The notes below the pieces were generated by a model that had not been told where the DNA came from, did no database searches, and saw nothing but the letters and a program-made list of their open reading frames with translations. From CALCCV01 sp964388665 (GTDB taxonomy: Bacteria > Bdellovibrionota > Bdellovibrionia > Bdellovibrionales > Bdellovibrionaceae), in assembly GCA_964388665.1 (NCBI GenBank), contig CAYMBJ010000001.1, positions 1-64,000 of the forward strand: a DNA stretch of 64,000 nt, written 5' to 3'. Positions 35,218-43,765 of this stretch are shown piece by piece (within the stretch, counting starts at the first letter, position 1; every line of letters starts with the position of its first letter). A program made the position numbers and the translations under genes.

Positions 35218-36603
35218 CTATTGATTACCATTCTTGAAAAATGCTTGCCATTTGGCAATCCAGTCCTTTGACTTGGACCTGTTCTTTTCGAGCCAGCCGG
35301 CTGTGAAAATCGCTAAGATTCCCAATGCGGCCAGTGAGATCCAGGGAGCTGCGGTAAAAAGTTCTCTGGCATAAAAAACAAAGAACAGGAATCCAAATAG
35401 GTTGGTCGTGATTCCGCTTCGGGCAATCATTTCGTGCTTTGAAATCAATCCAAAGATCAGGGCAAGCGAGCCCAGCCCAAGAGAGACAATTCCCGCATTC
35501 AGATCCCAACCTGAAATGAGGCAGATGAGCGGAAGAAGGAACGCGCTCCCAACGGCGATTGAGTGCACGGCTTCGAGAAAGCTGTTTCCTTTGAGCTCCG
35601 GATTCCGTCGTGGGTTGATCCCAAAATAAAGTCCCATAATGGCAAGCGGGTAGTATTGAATCAGGATAATGACGGCATGGGGAAGGAGAGTCCAAGAAAG
35701 AAATGCTGCCGAGAGGCCGAGCCAACTGGCGGCAAAACTCGCCAGACTTAGATTTTCGAAGCGGACTTGATTGAGGGGTTTGACTCGGAGGAGGGGGCCC
35801 ATGGTTTTAAAAAAGAGCCCAGCGGCAAGGGCGATGGCCGCTGCTAAGAGTGGGCTGGTGGGATAGAATAAAGCCCTTCCCGCCATAATCGCCAGCGGGA
35901 TCAGAGGGAGTAGGCTGACAAATCGCGAGTCCGCTTGGTGATCAAGTATTTTTTCTTTCTCTAGTTTTTGTAGAGAGAAGCACGTCACGATGGCAAAGCC
36001 TGCTATCAAAACTGCTGAGGCTTCGGAACCTCGGAATGGCACAAGGAGAAAAAAACTCCCCAACAAAAGGAGGCGAACCAATTTTTTTGCTTGCTTCCTA
36101 AAAATGGCGCCAAAGCCGAGATAAAGAATGGGTGACAGGATGATGGCGGTCCCAATGGCCATTGCCAATATGGTGACAATCGGTAATTCAGTTTTTGTGT
36201 AGATACTCAAATATTGAGCCATGGTGTTTGAGCTTTGCGAAAATCCCAATCCAGAATAGAGCATTCCTCCAAGCTGTGAAAATAAAACTGGTGTCGTGGC
36301 GGCCGTTAGGAGCAAAAAGGCGCGGGCACTTTTTGATGCCTGCATCTTAAGACCCATGAATAGCCCCAAGAGTGCAAGGACAAGGGTGAGACCACCAAAA
36401 GAGAAGAAGAGCTCCAAGGACGAAACCTCGAACAGTCCTTGAACAAGAAAGACCACACCTGCTCCCAGAATCGCGAGGACCCCTGTCACTCTCAATAGAT
36501 CCACCGGACTTTTTTCGAAAAGAGCTATTTTTATTGTATGAATTTCTTGAGAAGTTTTTTTAGTTGAGGGGTCAGAGCCATTTTTCATTTCTGGATTGTC
36601 CAT
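35218..36603 (-). CDS. Multi-pass membrane protein of the PspA-like module
   Basis: A 461-residue integral membrane protein with about 12 hydrophobic helices and a short charged N-terminal tail; a basic cytoplasmic C-terminal tail (WLEKNRSKSKDWIAKWQAF). The ATG at 36603 follows AGGAAA. I recognise no transporter signature. It lies 88 bp downstream of the PspA-like gene in the same direction, so it is likely part of that transcript and could be the membrane partner of the stress module. Function is unassigned. Confidence 0.7.
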   Translation of the reverse strand: MDNPEMKNGSDPSTKKTSQEIHTIKIALFEKSPVDLLRVTGVLAILGAGVVFLVQGLFEVSSLELFFSFGGLTLVLALLGLFMGLKMQASKSARAFLLLTAATTPVLFSQLGGMLYSGLGFSQSSNTMAQYLSIYTKTELPIVTILAMAIGTAIILSPILYLGFGAIFRKQAKKLVRLLLLGSFFLLVPFRGSEASAVLIAGFAIVTCFSLQKLEKEKILDHQADSRFVSLLPLIPLAIMAGRALFYPTSPLLAAAIALAAGLFFKTMGPLLRVKPLNQVRFENLSLASFAASWLGLSAAFLSWTLLPHAVIILIQYYPLAIMGLYFGINPRRNPELKGNSFLEAVHSIAVGSAFLLPLICLISGWDLNAGIVSLGLGSLALIFGLISKHEMIARSGITTNLFGFLFFVFYARELFTAAPWISLAALGILAIFTAGWLEKNRSKSKDWIAKWQAFFKNGNQ

Positions 36604-36691
36604 GAGTCAGTTTCCTTTCTAATTGGGTTGTGTGAAAATGGTTTCAATTTAATAGATTTTGATTGGCAAATCTGCGGCTTGCGGTTTTCGT

Positions 36692-37360
36692 TTATTCATT
36701 GGGATTGTTTTGGCTGGGGCCTTCGGCCTCTGAAATTAGATCACTAAGAATTTTTTGCAGTTCGATTCGTTCTTCTTCTTTTTCAAATTCGAGACTGAGC
36801 GAATCTTCGGTGGCAAAGACGTGATCGCCTGCCACTTCTTGCTTGAGTATCTTTTCCTCCCACCTATCAAAGACGCTCAAGGTCTGTGATTCGTTTGTAC
36901 ATTCACTAATTTTTTGTTGAGCCGCCGCCCTGGACTCGCGAGCAGCGAGGGTGCTTCGCTTGCTCTTGATCTTCTCAAACTGCAGTTCAAGTCGATTCAC
37001 ATCCTGAACGAGCTGAGACTGAAGAGATGAGTGTTGACAAATGTGGTCGTTTAAAGTCTTGATCTCTGTTCGGCAGCGTTGAAGTCTTCTGACGCATTCG
37101 AGAGCTTTTTCTGGCTCGGCAACCTGTATGTCGAGCGCGCGAGTTTTCCATTTGGCTTCGTCTTTCACAAGTTCCTGTTTGCGATTTTCAAAAAGCATTT
37201 GCTCATTTTGAATTCGTCGAACCTGAAATTTGGCTCTGAGCAGTGCGTCCTGAATTTCTCCAATGACTGCATTGGAAACGGCCTCATGGTCTTCGATTTG
37301 ATCGATGATAGAATTGATCTGTGCAGAAAAGGTGGCTGAAATTCGCTTAAATGTTTTCAT
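36692..37360 (-). CDS. PspA/IM30-like coiled-coil protein
   Basis: A 222-residue, almost entirely alpha-helical coiled-coil protein. The N-terminus (ISATFSAQINSIIDQIEDHEAVSNAVI) and the C-terminal SVFDRWEEKI fit the PspA/IM30 family, where these proteins bind stressed membrane and maintain proton-motive force. Strong AAGGAG site 8 nt before ATG 37360. A perfect 31-nt palindrome lies 55 bp upstream, and a divergent winged-helix regulator starts 200 bp away. It is the first gene of a probable operon with the 12-helix membrane protein. Confidence 0.75.
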   Translation of the reverse strand: MKTFKRISATFSAQINSIIDQIEDHEAVSNAVIGEIQDALLRAKFQVRRIQNEQMLFENRKQELVKDEAKWKTRALDIQVAEPEKALECVRRLQRCRTEIKTLNDHICQHSSLQSQLVQDVNRLELQFEKIKSKRSTLAARESRAAAQQKISECTNESQTLSVFDRWEEKILKQEVAGDHVFATEDSLSLEFEKEEERIELQKILSDLISEAEGPSQNNPNE

Positions 37361-37414
37361 GTTTTGGTTCTCCTTCTGCTTTACAATCTATCCTTGTTTC
37401 AACAAAAGGGGTGG

Positions 37415-37445
37415 TCTCTAATAGTTACATTGTAACTATTAGAGA
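37415..37445. promoter_or_regulatory. 31-nt perfect palindrome, operator candidate (pspA side)
   Basis: TCTCTAATAGTTACA, T, then the complement TGTAACTATTAGAGA: 15-bp arms around one base, 55 bp upstream of the PspA-like ATG. Its core GTTACA-n-TGTAAC is repeated 110 bp away at 37541-37553, which supports binding by the divergent regulator. Confidence 0.7.
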
Positions 37446-37537
37446 ACGGGACCTTGATGCATATCTTTCAATCGTCCATCTTCCTGCATAAAAGCGAACT
37501 GAATCGATAAAATGGGACCTTGCCTCGCTATGTCAAA

Positions 37538-37556
37538 AATGTTACAATGTAACATT
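37538..37556. promoter_or_regulatory. 19-nt palindrome, operator candidate (regulator side)
   Basis: AATGTTACA, A, TGTAACATT: 9-bp arms around one base, sharing the GTTACA-n-TGTAAC core with 37415-37445. It ends 6 nt before the regulator ATG at 37563, so binding would block that gene's own translation start region or promoter. Confidence 0.65.
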
Positions 37557-37562
37557 CTGGAT

Positions 37563-38237
37563 ATGTTTTCCACTCTTGGGTGCTATTTCACTGCCGCGAC
37601 ATTGGGGGCGCATTCGAATGCAGCAGGCAAAGGCTTTCGGCAGAAAGATTTGCGCTTCATATTGGGACTGTTTCTCAACTGGATGGATGGGACTCAAAAG
37701 GGTGCGGAGGCCAGTTTACACAACACTCAGATTGCCCGATATTTGGAGGTATTGGTTAAGCACGGATTTGCAAAGCGCTCAGGCGTGGCCAAAGCTTCAC
37801 GTTATTCGCTCACTCGCTCTGGACTTCTGGAATTAGTGACGCGACTGACTCGAGTTCCTGTGCACGCTCCAATGGAGCAGTTCTTTTTTGTAAATTATTT
37901 TGTAAATACATATCGGCAGCGACTCACCGAATTGGTAGAAAGAGAAGGAAGCTTCATGCCAGCCTCCCTAAGGTTGGAGCTAGAATCTTTGTTAGATTCT
38001 AAGGAGCTGATTCAAACTCAGATTCGATTTGTGGAATTGGAGATTCGCAAGCTCGCCGAGAGCCTTCGTGACACTCAAGGAGCAATGGAGCTCGCTGAAA
38101 GAGAGTCACGAAAGGGAGTTTCAGCTGAGGTCATTATTGGCAAAGTAGAAAAGGAATTTCCATATGAACTCAACAGTCACAAACCGCTAAGCGAGTTTCT
38201 CCATGATTTTCCGCCAGATCTGCGCCTTTGGGATTGA
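37563..38237 (+). CDS. Winged-helix regulator divergent from the PspA-like gene
   Basis: About 224 residues from ATG 37563; upstream in-frame ATGs (37512, 37530) would put the palindrome at 37538-37556 inside the coding region, so I prefer 37563. The N-terminal half has a winged helix: DLRFILGLFLNWMDGT, NTQIARYLEVLVKHGFAKRS, SRYSLTRSGLLELVTRL, close to PadR-like repressors. The C-terminal half (LVEREGSFMPASLRLELESLLDSKELI) is helical and likely a dimerisation or effector region. The two palindromes with a shared core in the intergenic region suggest that it represses or activates itself and the pspA-like operon. Confidence 0.75.
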   Translation: MFSTLGCYFTAATLGAHSNAAGKGFRQKDLRFILGLFLNWMDGTQKGAEASLHNTQIARYLEVLVKHGFAKRSGVAKASRYSLTRSGLLELVTRLTRVPVHAPMEQFFFVNYFVNTYRQRLTELVEREGSFMPASLRLELESLLDSKELIQTQIRFVELEIRKLAESLRDTQGAMELAERESRKGVSAEVIIGKVEKEFPYELNSHKPLSEFLHDFPPDLRLWD

Positions 38238-38503
38238 CAGTGGGCAATCGGCAGCGAATGGTGAATCTATTTGCACCCCTAAGCGCCTATTTGAAATCCT
38301 ACCTTTCAATCCTTAAGACTCTATAGCGCTCGTCAACATAGTTGTGTCGTCGATACGGCACGACTATCGTGTCGAAACACATTTCTCCACCGCGATAAGG
38401 CTCTGTGTGTGAAATGTTACCCAAAGGTAATCATCAAAAAATATGGAATCTCTTTGTCTGTTGAACTCTCCTGCAAAATATTCATTGTTTGCTAGGCTCA
38501 TTT

Positions 38504-39628
38504 TTATATCATGCTTAGTACTTCATCCAGTAAAAGCTTGGCAGGCCCAACTCGAATGCCTTCTCCGCTAGAGTAGTCACTTGATGCATCTAGTAAGATC
38601 TGAAAGGCCGCTACCTTGGGAAATTTATTTTTGAGGTACTTGAGATGAGGGCTGATATTCTTTTCAGCAAGTTTGACTTCGATCATTGCCAAAGGTTTCT
38701 GGTTCTCACACAGAATAAAGTCGACTTCCCGACCTTCATGATCTTTATAAAATCGCAAATCCAATTCACGCCCTTGGGTATCTTCCATAAAGTGACACCG
38801 TTTTAGCAAGTGCATACCAATGAAGTTTTCAAATTTCGCTCCTGCATCTTTTACTAGGGTCCAATCATAATGATAGTGCTTTTGTTCTTTTTTTACGGCC
38901 TTAACCTTCGGAGACCCAAACGGAGAGATTCGAAAAATAGCGTAGAATCTTTCGAAAATGTTCAACCAGCGGGACAGAGTTTTGTGTGACACCTGCAAAT
39001 CTTCTCGCAAAGAATTGATTGAAAGTGGGCTTCCCACCAACTCAGGAAGTCGCAATAGCAAAAGCTCTGCCTGACCTAGATCTGAAATTCTTTCGATCGA
39101 TGAAATGTCATCTCGAAGAATTCGCTGCCTATACTCCCTCGACCATCGCCTTGCCTCAACCTCATGTCCCCCAAGAAAAGGCTCGGGAAACCCTCCCAAG
39201 TGAAGAAGATTTTTTAAATCACCTTGCGATTTAATTTTCAACTCATCCGTAGTCAAAGGGTAGAGCCTCAGGAAGTGATACCTTCCCTGCAGCGAATCTC
39301 CAGAGTATCGCAATAGATCAAGCCGAGCGCTTCCCGTGACTAGGATTTTTTTTTCACCTTTGTTCTTATCATAGAGTCCTTTGAGATAGCCACGCCATTG
39401 CCGATATTTGTGAATCTCATCAAATATCCAAAGCTGTTCAGGTGGAAGGATTCTCTTAAGAATTTTCTCTCGATCTTCAACATCATCCCAGTTCAAATAG
39501 GACTCCCTTGGCCCTAGAGATTGAGCCAAAGTCGTCTTGCCCACCTGTCGGGGCCCCCCCAGAAAGACCATTTTCTTTTTGAGATCATGTCGAACCTGAT
39601 CCTCAAGGTATCTTTTCATACTATCCAT
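38504..39628 (-). CDS. AAA_14/DUF4143 family ATPase
   Basis: A 374-residue protein of the AAA_14 plus DUF4143 architecture: Walker A FLGGPRQVGKTTLAQ, Walker B-like QLWIFDEIHKYRQW, sensor VTGSARLDLLRYSGDSLQGRY, then a winged-helix region (INSLREDLQVSHKTLSRWLNIFERFY) and the DUF4143 nuclease-like fold with GREVDFILCE and AMIEVKLAEK motifs (E...EVK, PD-(D/E)XK-like). The function of the family is unknown; it is often found in accessory islands. Two 20-mer direct repeats upstream suggest tight or autoregulated expression. Convergent with the winged-helix regulator; the 266-bp gap holds nothing I can name. Confidence 0.87.
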   Translation of the reverse strand: MDSMKRYLEDQVRHDLKKKMVFLGGPRQVGKTTLAQSLGPRESYLNWDDVEDREKILKRILPPEQLWIFDEIHKYRQWRGYLKGLYDKNKGEKKILVTGSARLDLLRYSGDSLQGRYHFLRLYPLTTDELKIKSQGDLKNLLHLGGFPEPFLGGHEVEARRWSREYRQRILRDDISSIERISDLGQAELLLLRLPELVGSPLSINSLREDLQVSHKTLSRWLNIFERFYAIFRISPFGSPKVKAVKKEQKHYHYDWTLVKDAGAKFENFIGMHLLKRCHFMEDTQGRELDLRFYKDHEGREVDFILCENQKPLAMIEVKLAEKNISPHLKYLKNKFPKVAAFQILLDASSDYSSGEGIRVGPAKLLLDEVLSMI

Positions 39629-39638
39629 AGTATCCTAA

Positions 39639-39690
39639 ATTTTCACCCTAAGTCAAAATTAATATACGACATTTTCACCCTAGGTCAAAA
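39639..39690 (-). promoter_or_regulatory. Two 20-bp direct repeats with promoter-like hexamers
   Basis: ATTTTCACCCTAAGTCAAAA (39639-39658) and ATTTTCACCCTAGGTCAAAA (39671-39690) match at 19 of 20 positions and are 32 bp apart, three helical turns. Read on the minus strand each gives a -35-like TTGAC(C/T) followed 16 nt later by TATATT or GATACT, ahead of the ATPase gene at 39628. They can be tandem promoters, or repressor sites covering them. Confidence 0.55.
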
Positions 39691-39828
39691 ATTTCGGATC
39701 TCTCCTAAACTTTCTCAATACAACGAGACATCCATATATCTGGCCTCATATAACTTTGCCATTTTATCAAACATATCTACTGCGATTTTTGACTTATTCA
39801 TAATTATGCAAAACTAACATGGGCCACT

Positions 39829-40029
39829 ATGCGAGTCACTTTGGTAGAAGATCCCAAGCACCTTAGCTATTTAGAACTCTTCTCTCGGCGTGTTGGGCCA
39901 ATGGCCTGGTCGGTAATTGCGGAAGATAGAAAAGCGGGAAGTTTAAGGATTGAATTCGTTCATGAGAATTGTAATGGCTGCTCGCTCCAGCACGATTTTT
40001 TTGCGAAATGGGTTGGCTTGCCTTGCTAA
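39829..40029 (+). CDS. Small ORF, uncertain
   Basis: A 66-codon frame (MRVTLVEDPKHLSYLELFS...) with no ribosome binding site and no recognised family. It contains two nearby Cys pairs (CNGC) and could be a small metal-binding protein or simply chance. The 39629-40105 stretch otherwise holds the ATPase upstream repeats and a 12-bp tandem repeat. Confidence 0.22.
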   Translation: MRVTLVEDPKHLSYLELFSRRVGPMAWSVIAEDRKAGSLRIEFVHENCNGCSLQHDFFAKWVGLPC

Positions 40030-40057
40030 ATCTCCACGGATTTGTTTTGCTATTAAA

Positions 40058-40093
40058 ATCGCCATAAAGATCGCCATAAAGATCGCGATAGTA
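40058..40093. repeat. 12-bp tandem repeat, three units
   Basis: ATCGCCATAAAG at 40058-40069 and 40070-40081, then ATCGCGATAGTA at 40082-40093, immediately upstream of the endonuclease/exonuclease gene start at 40106. May vary in length between strains. Confidence 0.6.
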
Positions 40094-40105
40094 CCGAGGG
40101 AATGA

Positions 40106-40855
40106 GTGCTTTTTAAAATACCCCATCTTTTAGATTCCATTTTGCATTTTGGTGAGTCTGAGCACCAGCATCTGCACACCAAAGAGATTCGAGTTTTGGT
40201 TTGGAACATCTTTAAGGGCCAAAAGGGGCAAGCTTGGTATCACGATTTAAAGATGTTGGCGCAAAACAATGATTTCATTCTGCTGCAAGAAGCTGTTTTT
40301 CCTGATCACCAGAGAATCTTTGAGAAGGAGTTTTTGGGTTTCACTTGGTCATTTGCGACAAGCTTTGAGTTTGGTTTTAGTGGCAAGCGCACAGGCATTG
40401 CCATGGGCTCACGATTTCAACATTTTCATCACAATTGGCACCGCCACCATCAGGGAGAGTTTTTGGTGGGCCCACCTAAAGTGACCCTGCATCACCAGTA
40501 TCGATCGCTGGATGATCTCACGTTTTCCTTGGTCAATTCGCACTCCGTGAACTTCACTCTCAATAGCCATTATTCTAGGCAGTGGCAGTCATTAGAGAAC
40601 CTCATTGGCCATGAGTCAGGTCCACTGGTGGTTGCGGGTGACTTTAACACCTGGAATGCGAGACGTTGGAATTTTCTGGTGGATTTTATGGCGGAGCACA
40701 GCCTGCAACCTATGCAATTGGATCGCGACCCGCGTGTGCTCAAGTTGGACCATGTGTTTTTTCGCAACTGCGAACTGATCAAAGCCAAAATTCGTGATGA
40801 CATTCGCTCCTCAGATCATTGGCCACTGGAAGTCGTTTTGAGAATTCACGATTGA
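40106..40855 (+). CDS. Endonuclease/exonuclease/phosphatase (EEP) family protein
   Basis: A 249-residue EEP-superfamily enzyme. Start GTG 40106 follows GAGGG by 5 nt. Hallmarks: VLVWNIFKGQ, catalytic Glu in FILLQEAVF, LVNSHSVNF, metal site GDFNTWNA and the closing RSSDHWPLEVVL (SDHxP). It would hydrolyse phosphodiester or phosphomonoester bonds of DNA, RNA, inositol phosphate or sphingomyelin; the exact substrate is not readable. No signal peptide, so cytoplasmic. Confidence 0.85.
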   Translation: MLFKIPHLLDSILHFGESEHQHLHTKEIRVLVWNIFKGQKGQAWYHDLKMLAQNNDFILLQEAVFPDHQRIFEKEFLGFTWSFATSFEFGFSGKRTGIAMGSRFQHFHHNWHRHHQGEFLVGPPKVTLHHQYRSLDDLTFSLVNSHSVNFTLNSHYSRQWQSLENLIGHESGPLVVAGDFNTWNARRWNFLVDFMAEHSLQPMQLDRDPRVLKLDHVFFRNCELIKAKIRDDIRSSDHWPLEVVLRIHD

Positions 40856-40955
40856 CAACTGCAGTCATATTTTTGTAACCCATAGAGCTTCGCGAAACCC
40901 CTTAAGGCATCATCTGGTTCACTAAATCTGGTTCAGCAAAAGGAGCATGACACAT

Positions 40956-43001
40956 ATGAATCAATTATTACTTCCGATAATATCAGGAGTTGTCGGTCTT
41001 GTATTGGCACTTATTCTTTACTTTCGGGTAAAAAAGCAACCTTCTGGCAATGAAACCATGAATCGCATCGCCTCCTATGTGCGCGAAGGATCTATGGCCT
41101 TTTTGGTGCGCGAGTACAAGGTTCTCGCTGTATACACTGTTGTTGTTGCGGGTCTCCTTTCGATTGTGCTGGGGTACACTTCGGCAGTGTGTTTTGTTCT
41201 TGGTGCGGTGCTGAGTTTGCTTGCTGGTTTTTTTGGTATGAAGGCGGCCACTTACGCCAATGTGCGCACCACTCAGGCTGCTTTTTTGGGTTCAAAGCCC
41301 AATGCCCTGCTGATTGCCTTGGATGGCGGCGCGGTTATGGGTCTGTCAGTCGCAGGACTTGGGCTCATTGGTTTGGGCGCTCTGTATGTGATTTTTAAGG
41401 ACAGCCCGCTGGTGGGCACTGTGCTTCATGCCTTTGCTGTGGGCGCTTCGTCGATTGCATTGTTTGCGCGCATCGGTGGCGGCATCTATACAAAAGCGGC
41501 AGATGTGGGTGCGGACATTGCCGGCAAAGTGATCGAAGGAATTCCTGAAGATGATCCCCGCAATCCAGGCGTGATTGCCGACAATGTTGGTGACAATGTC
41601 GGTGATGTGGCCGGTATGGGTGCCGATATTTACGAATCTATGGTGGCCGCGATTGTTTCAGCGATGGCCATTGGTCTGACAATTCCGGCGCTGCAGTTGC
41701 CCAGCCTCATGGTGGATGGAAGCGACAGTCGCCTGGCAGCAGTGAGCCTGCCGCTGCTGCTTTCCACTTTGGGATTGGTGATTTCCATCGTGGTGATCTT
41801 GATCACGCGCATGTTAAAGGGATCAGCTCCAGCAGCCGTGCTGCGAAGTGCGCTCATCATGCCGCCGATCATTTTGACCATCGTTTCTGTGATCGTGATG
41901 CCGATGTTGGGAATTTCACAAAACGTAACTTGGGCCTTGGCTGCGGGTGCGATGGGTGGAGCTCTGATTGGTTTGATCACGGAATACTACACTGCTGCCA
42001 GACCTATTCGCTTGGTGGCAGAGGCTGCTTTGACCGGACCAGGCACGGGAGTGATTCGTGGACTCGCCGTCGGTATGGAGTCTGTGGCGATTCCGATGCT
42101 CATTGTTGTGGTGGCAGCTTATGTTGCTGACTCTGCCTTGGGTCTTTACGGGATTGCTCTTTCTGCAGTCGGAATGCTCTCCGGTACGGCTGTGGTGATG
42201 ACAGTGGATGCTTATGGTCCGATTGCAGACAATGCCGGTGGCATCTCCGAAATGTCAGCCTTGGGTAAAGATGTTCGCGCCATCACAGATGAGCTCGATG
42301 CAGTTGGTAATACCACTGCGGCCATTGGTAAAGGCTTTGCGATTGGCTCTGCGATATTGACCGTGGTGGCATTGTTCTCGGCCTTCAATATGGAAGTGAA
42401 CCACATCCGCGAGGGTGCAGGTCTGGAAAAAATGTCTTTGGATCTGACCTCGACGCCCGTATTGATCGGAATTCTGTTAGGTTCGATTCTGCCATTCTTA
42501 GTGGGCTCCACGACGATGACAGCAGTCGGTCGTGCGGCAGGTAAAATCGTGGTTGAGATTGGTCGACAATTTCGTGAGATTCCGGGCCTCATCAAGGGCG
42601 AGGCGGAGCCAGAGACTTCAAAAATTGTGGACATAGCCACCCAAGCGGCGCTGGTGGAAATGATTTTGCCTGGCCTCATTGCTGTGTTGGCACCAATTGT
42701 TGTGGGATTTTTGTTAGGCCCTCAAGCTCTGGCGGGACTATTGGCGGGCGCGTTGGCAGTGGGTGCAACGATGTCTTTATTTATGGCCAATGCCGGTGGT
42801 GCATGGGACAATGCAAAGAAGTTTATTGAAAAGGGTGGCCTTCCTGGTCACAGCAAAGGATCTGAAGCGCACAAAGCTGCAGTCGTTGGCGATACGGTGG
42901 GAGACCCCTTCAAAGACACTTCGGGCCCTGGTGTTTCGATCCTGATCAAAGTGATGAGCGTCGTTTCCCTTTTGATTGCCCAGTTGATCGCAACTCTCTA
43001 A
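40956..43001 (+). CDS. hppA: Membrane-bound ion-pumping pyrophosphatase (K+-dependent type)
   Basis: A 681-residue, about 16-helix pump that hydrolyses PPi to move H+ or Na+ out. Signature motifs: DVGADIAGKVIEGIPEDDPRNPGVIADNVGDNVGDVAGMGAD-type PPi site (split across 180-220), ITDELDAVGNTTAAIGKGFAIGS and GAWDNAKKFIE, GDTVGDPFKDT. The GNTTAA-I-GKG segment has Ala and Gly where K+-independent enzymes have Lys and Thr, so it belongs to the K+-stimulated type. I choose ATG 40956 (10 nt after AGGAG); ATG 40947 is only one base from it. Established family knowledge is used for the K+ call. Confidence 0.95.
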   Translation: MNQLLLPIISGVVGLVLALILYFRVKKQPSGNETMNRIASYVREGSMAFLVREYKVLAVYTVVVAGLLSIVLGYTSAVCFVLGAVLSLLAGFFGMKAATYANVRTTQAAFLGSKPNALLIALDGGAVMGLSVAGLGLIGLGALYVIFKDSPLVGTVLHAFAVGASSIALFARIGGGIYTKAADVGADIAGKVIEGIPEDDPRNPGVIADNVGDNVGDVAGMGADIYESMVAAIVSAMAIGLTIPALQLPSLMVDGSDSRLAAVSLPLLLSTLGLVISIVVILITRMLKGSAPAAVLRSALIMPPIILTIVSVIVMPMLGISQNVTWALAAGAMGGALIGLITEYYTAARPIRLVAEAALTGPGTGVIRGLAVGMESVAIPMLIVVVAAYVADSALGLYGIALSAVGMLSGTAVVMTVDAYGPIADNAGGISEMSALGKDVRAITDELDAVGNTTAAIGKGFAIGSAILTVVALFSAFNMEVNHIREGAGLEKMSLDLTSTPVLIGILLGSILPFLVGSTTMTAVGRAAGKIVVEIGRQFREIPGLIKGEAEPETSKIVDIATQAALVEMILPGLIAVLAPIVVGFLLGPQALAGLLAGALAVGATMSLFMANAGGAWDNAKKFIEKGGLPGHSKGSEAHKAAVVGDTVGDPFKDTSGPGVSILIKVMSVVSLLIAQLIATL

Positions 43002-43021
43002 TTGCGGAGGATCTGCTCTAT

Positions 43022-43708
43022 TTGAAAAATTCAGACGAGCAAACCTCATATGAGCCATCCAAATCAGGTGCAGCGGAGAAGTCACGCTTGCCTGAAAAAC
43101 CCGCTCCGCAATTTGTTTTAGCTCTGGAGAGACTTCGCGCGAAGTCTCTCGAGGGCCCAATGAGTTTTGAATTGGTGATGGAAACTCTTGGCGAAAAAAG
43201 TCATCTCCTGCTCACTTTGTTTTTGTGTTTGCCTTTTTTGCAACCCATCCCCTTTCCAGGATTGTCTACGCCGATAGGTGCAATGATGGCGGCACTTTCT
43301 TATTTTCATCTTCGCAAAAAGAAGCCATGGACACCCAATAAGGTTCGATACTATGTGTTTTCGCAGCGACACATGGCCGCTTTTTTGAAAGTGTTCTCGC
43401 GGGTCTGGTACTGGTTGAACAAAGTGCTTAAGCCGCGATTCAAATGGATGATCGAAAATCCACTTGGGCAGATCGTGAATCACCTCCTTATCGCCATCAA
43501 TGCTCTTATGTTGGCACTGCCGCTGCCCATTCCATTTTCTAACACCATTCCCGCAATTGCGATTTTACTCATGTGCATTGCCTATCTCGAAGAAGATGGA
43601 TTGCTGGTGTGCGCGAGCTATTTGGTGAGCGGGGTGGTTGGTTTGTATTTTTTTGGAATCTTTCTCTCATTAGAGTGGGGCTGGCAAAAGTTCATCGGCA
43701 TTCAATAA
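43022..43708 (+). CDS. ExoD-like membrane protein
   Basis: A 228-residue ExoD-family protein: GEKSHLLLTLFLCLPFLQPIPFPGLSTPIGA and LPLPIPFSNTIPAIAILLMCIAYLEEDG are the family signature turns with hydrophobic hairpins. ExoD affects exopolysaccharide and alkali tolerance in Rhizobium; the biochemical role is unknown. The apparent start is TTG 43022 with GGAGG 11 nt upstream. It lies 20 bp after the pyrophosphatase gene and is likely cotranscribed. Confidence 0.8.
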   Translation: MKNSDEQTSYEPSKSGAAEKSRLPEKPAPQFVLALERLRAKSLEGPMSFELVMETLGEKSHLLLTLFLCLPFLQPIPFPGLSTPIGAMMAALSYFHLRKKKPWTPNKVRYYVFSQRHMAAFLKVFSRVWYWLNKVLKPRFKWMIENPLGQIVNHLLIAINALMLALPLPIPFSNTIPAIAILLMCIAYLEEDGLLVCASYLVSGVVGLYFFGIFLSLEWGWQKFIGIQ

Positions 43709-43765
43709 AACATTGCGCAGCGCCCACCGGTTGTGAAATCTAGCCTTTGTCATTAACCTAACTCG

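Noticed and set aside
37512..37562. Regulator start at ATG 37512 or 37530
   Set aside because: It would place the operator-like palindrome 37538-37556 within the coding sequence; ATG 37563 fits better.
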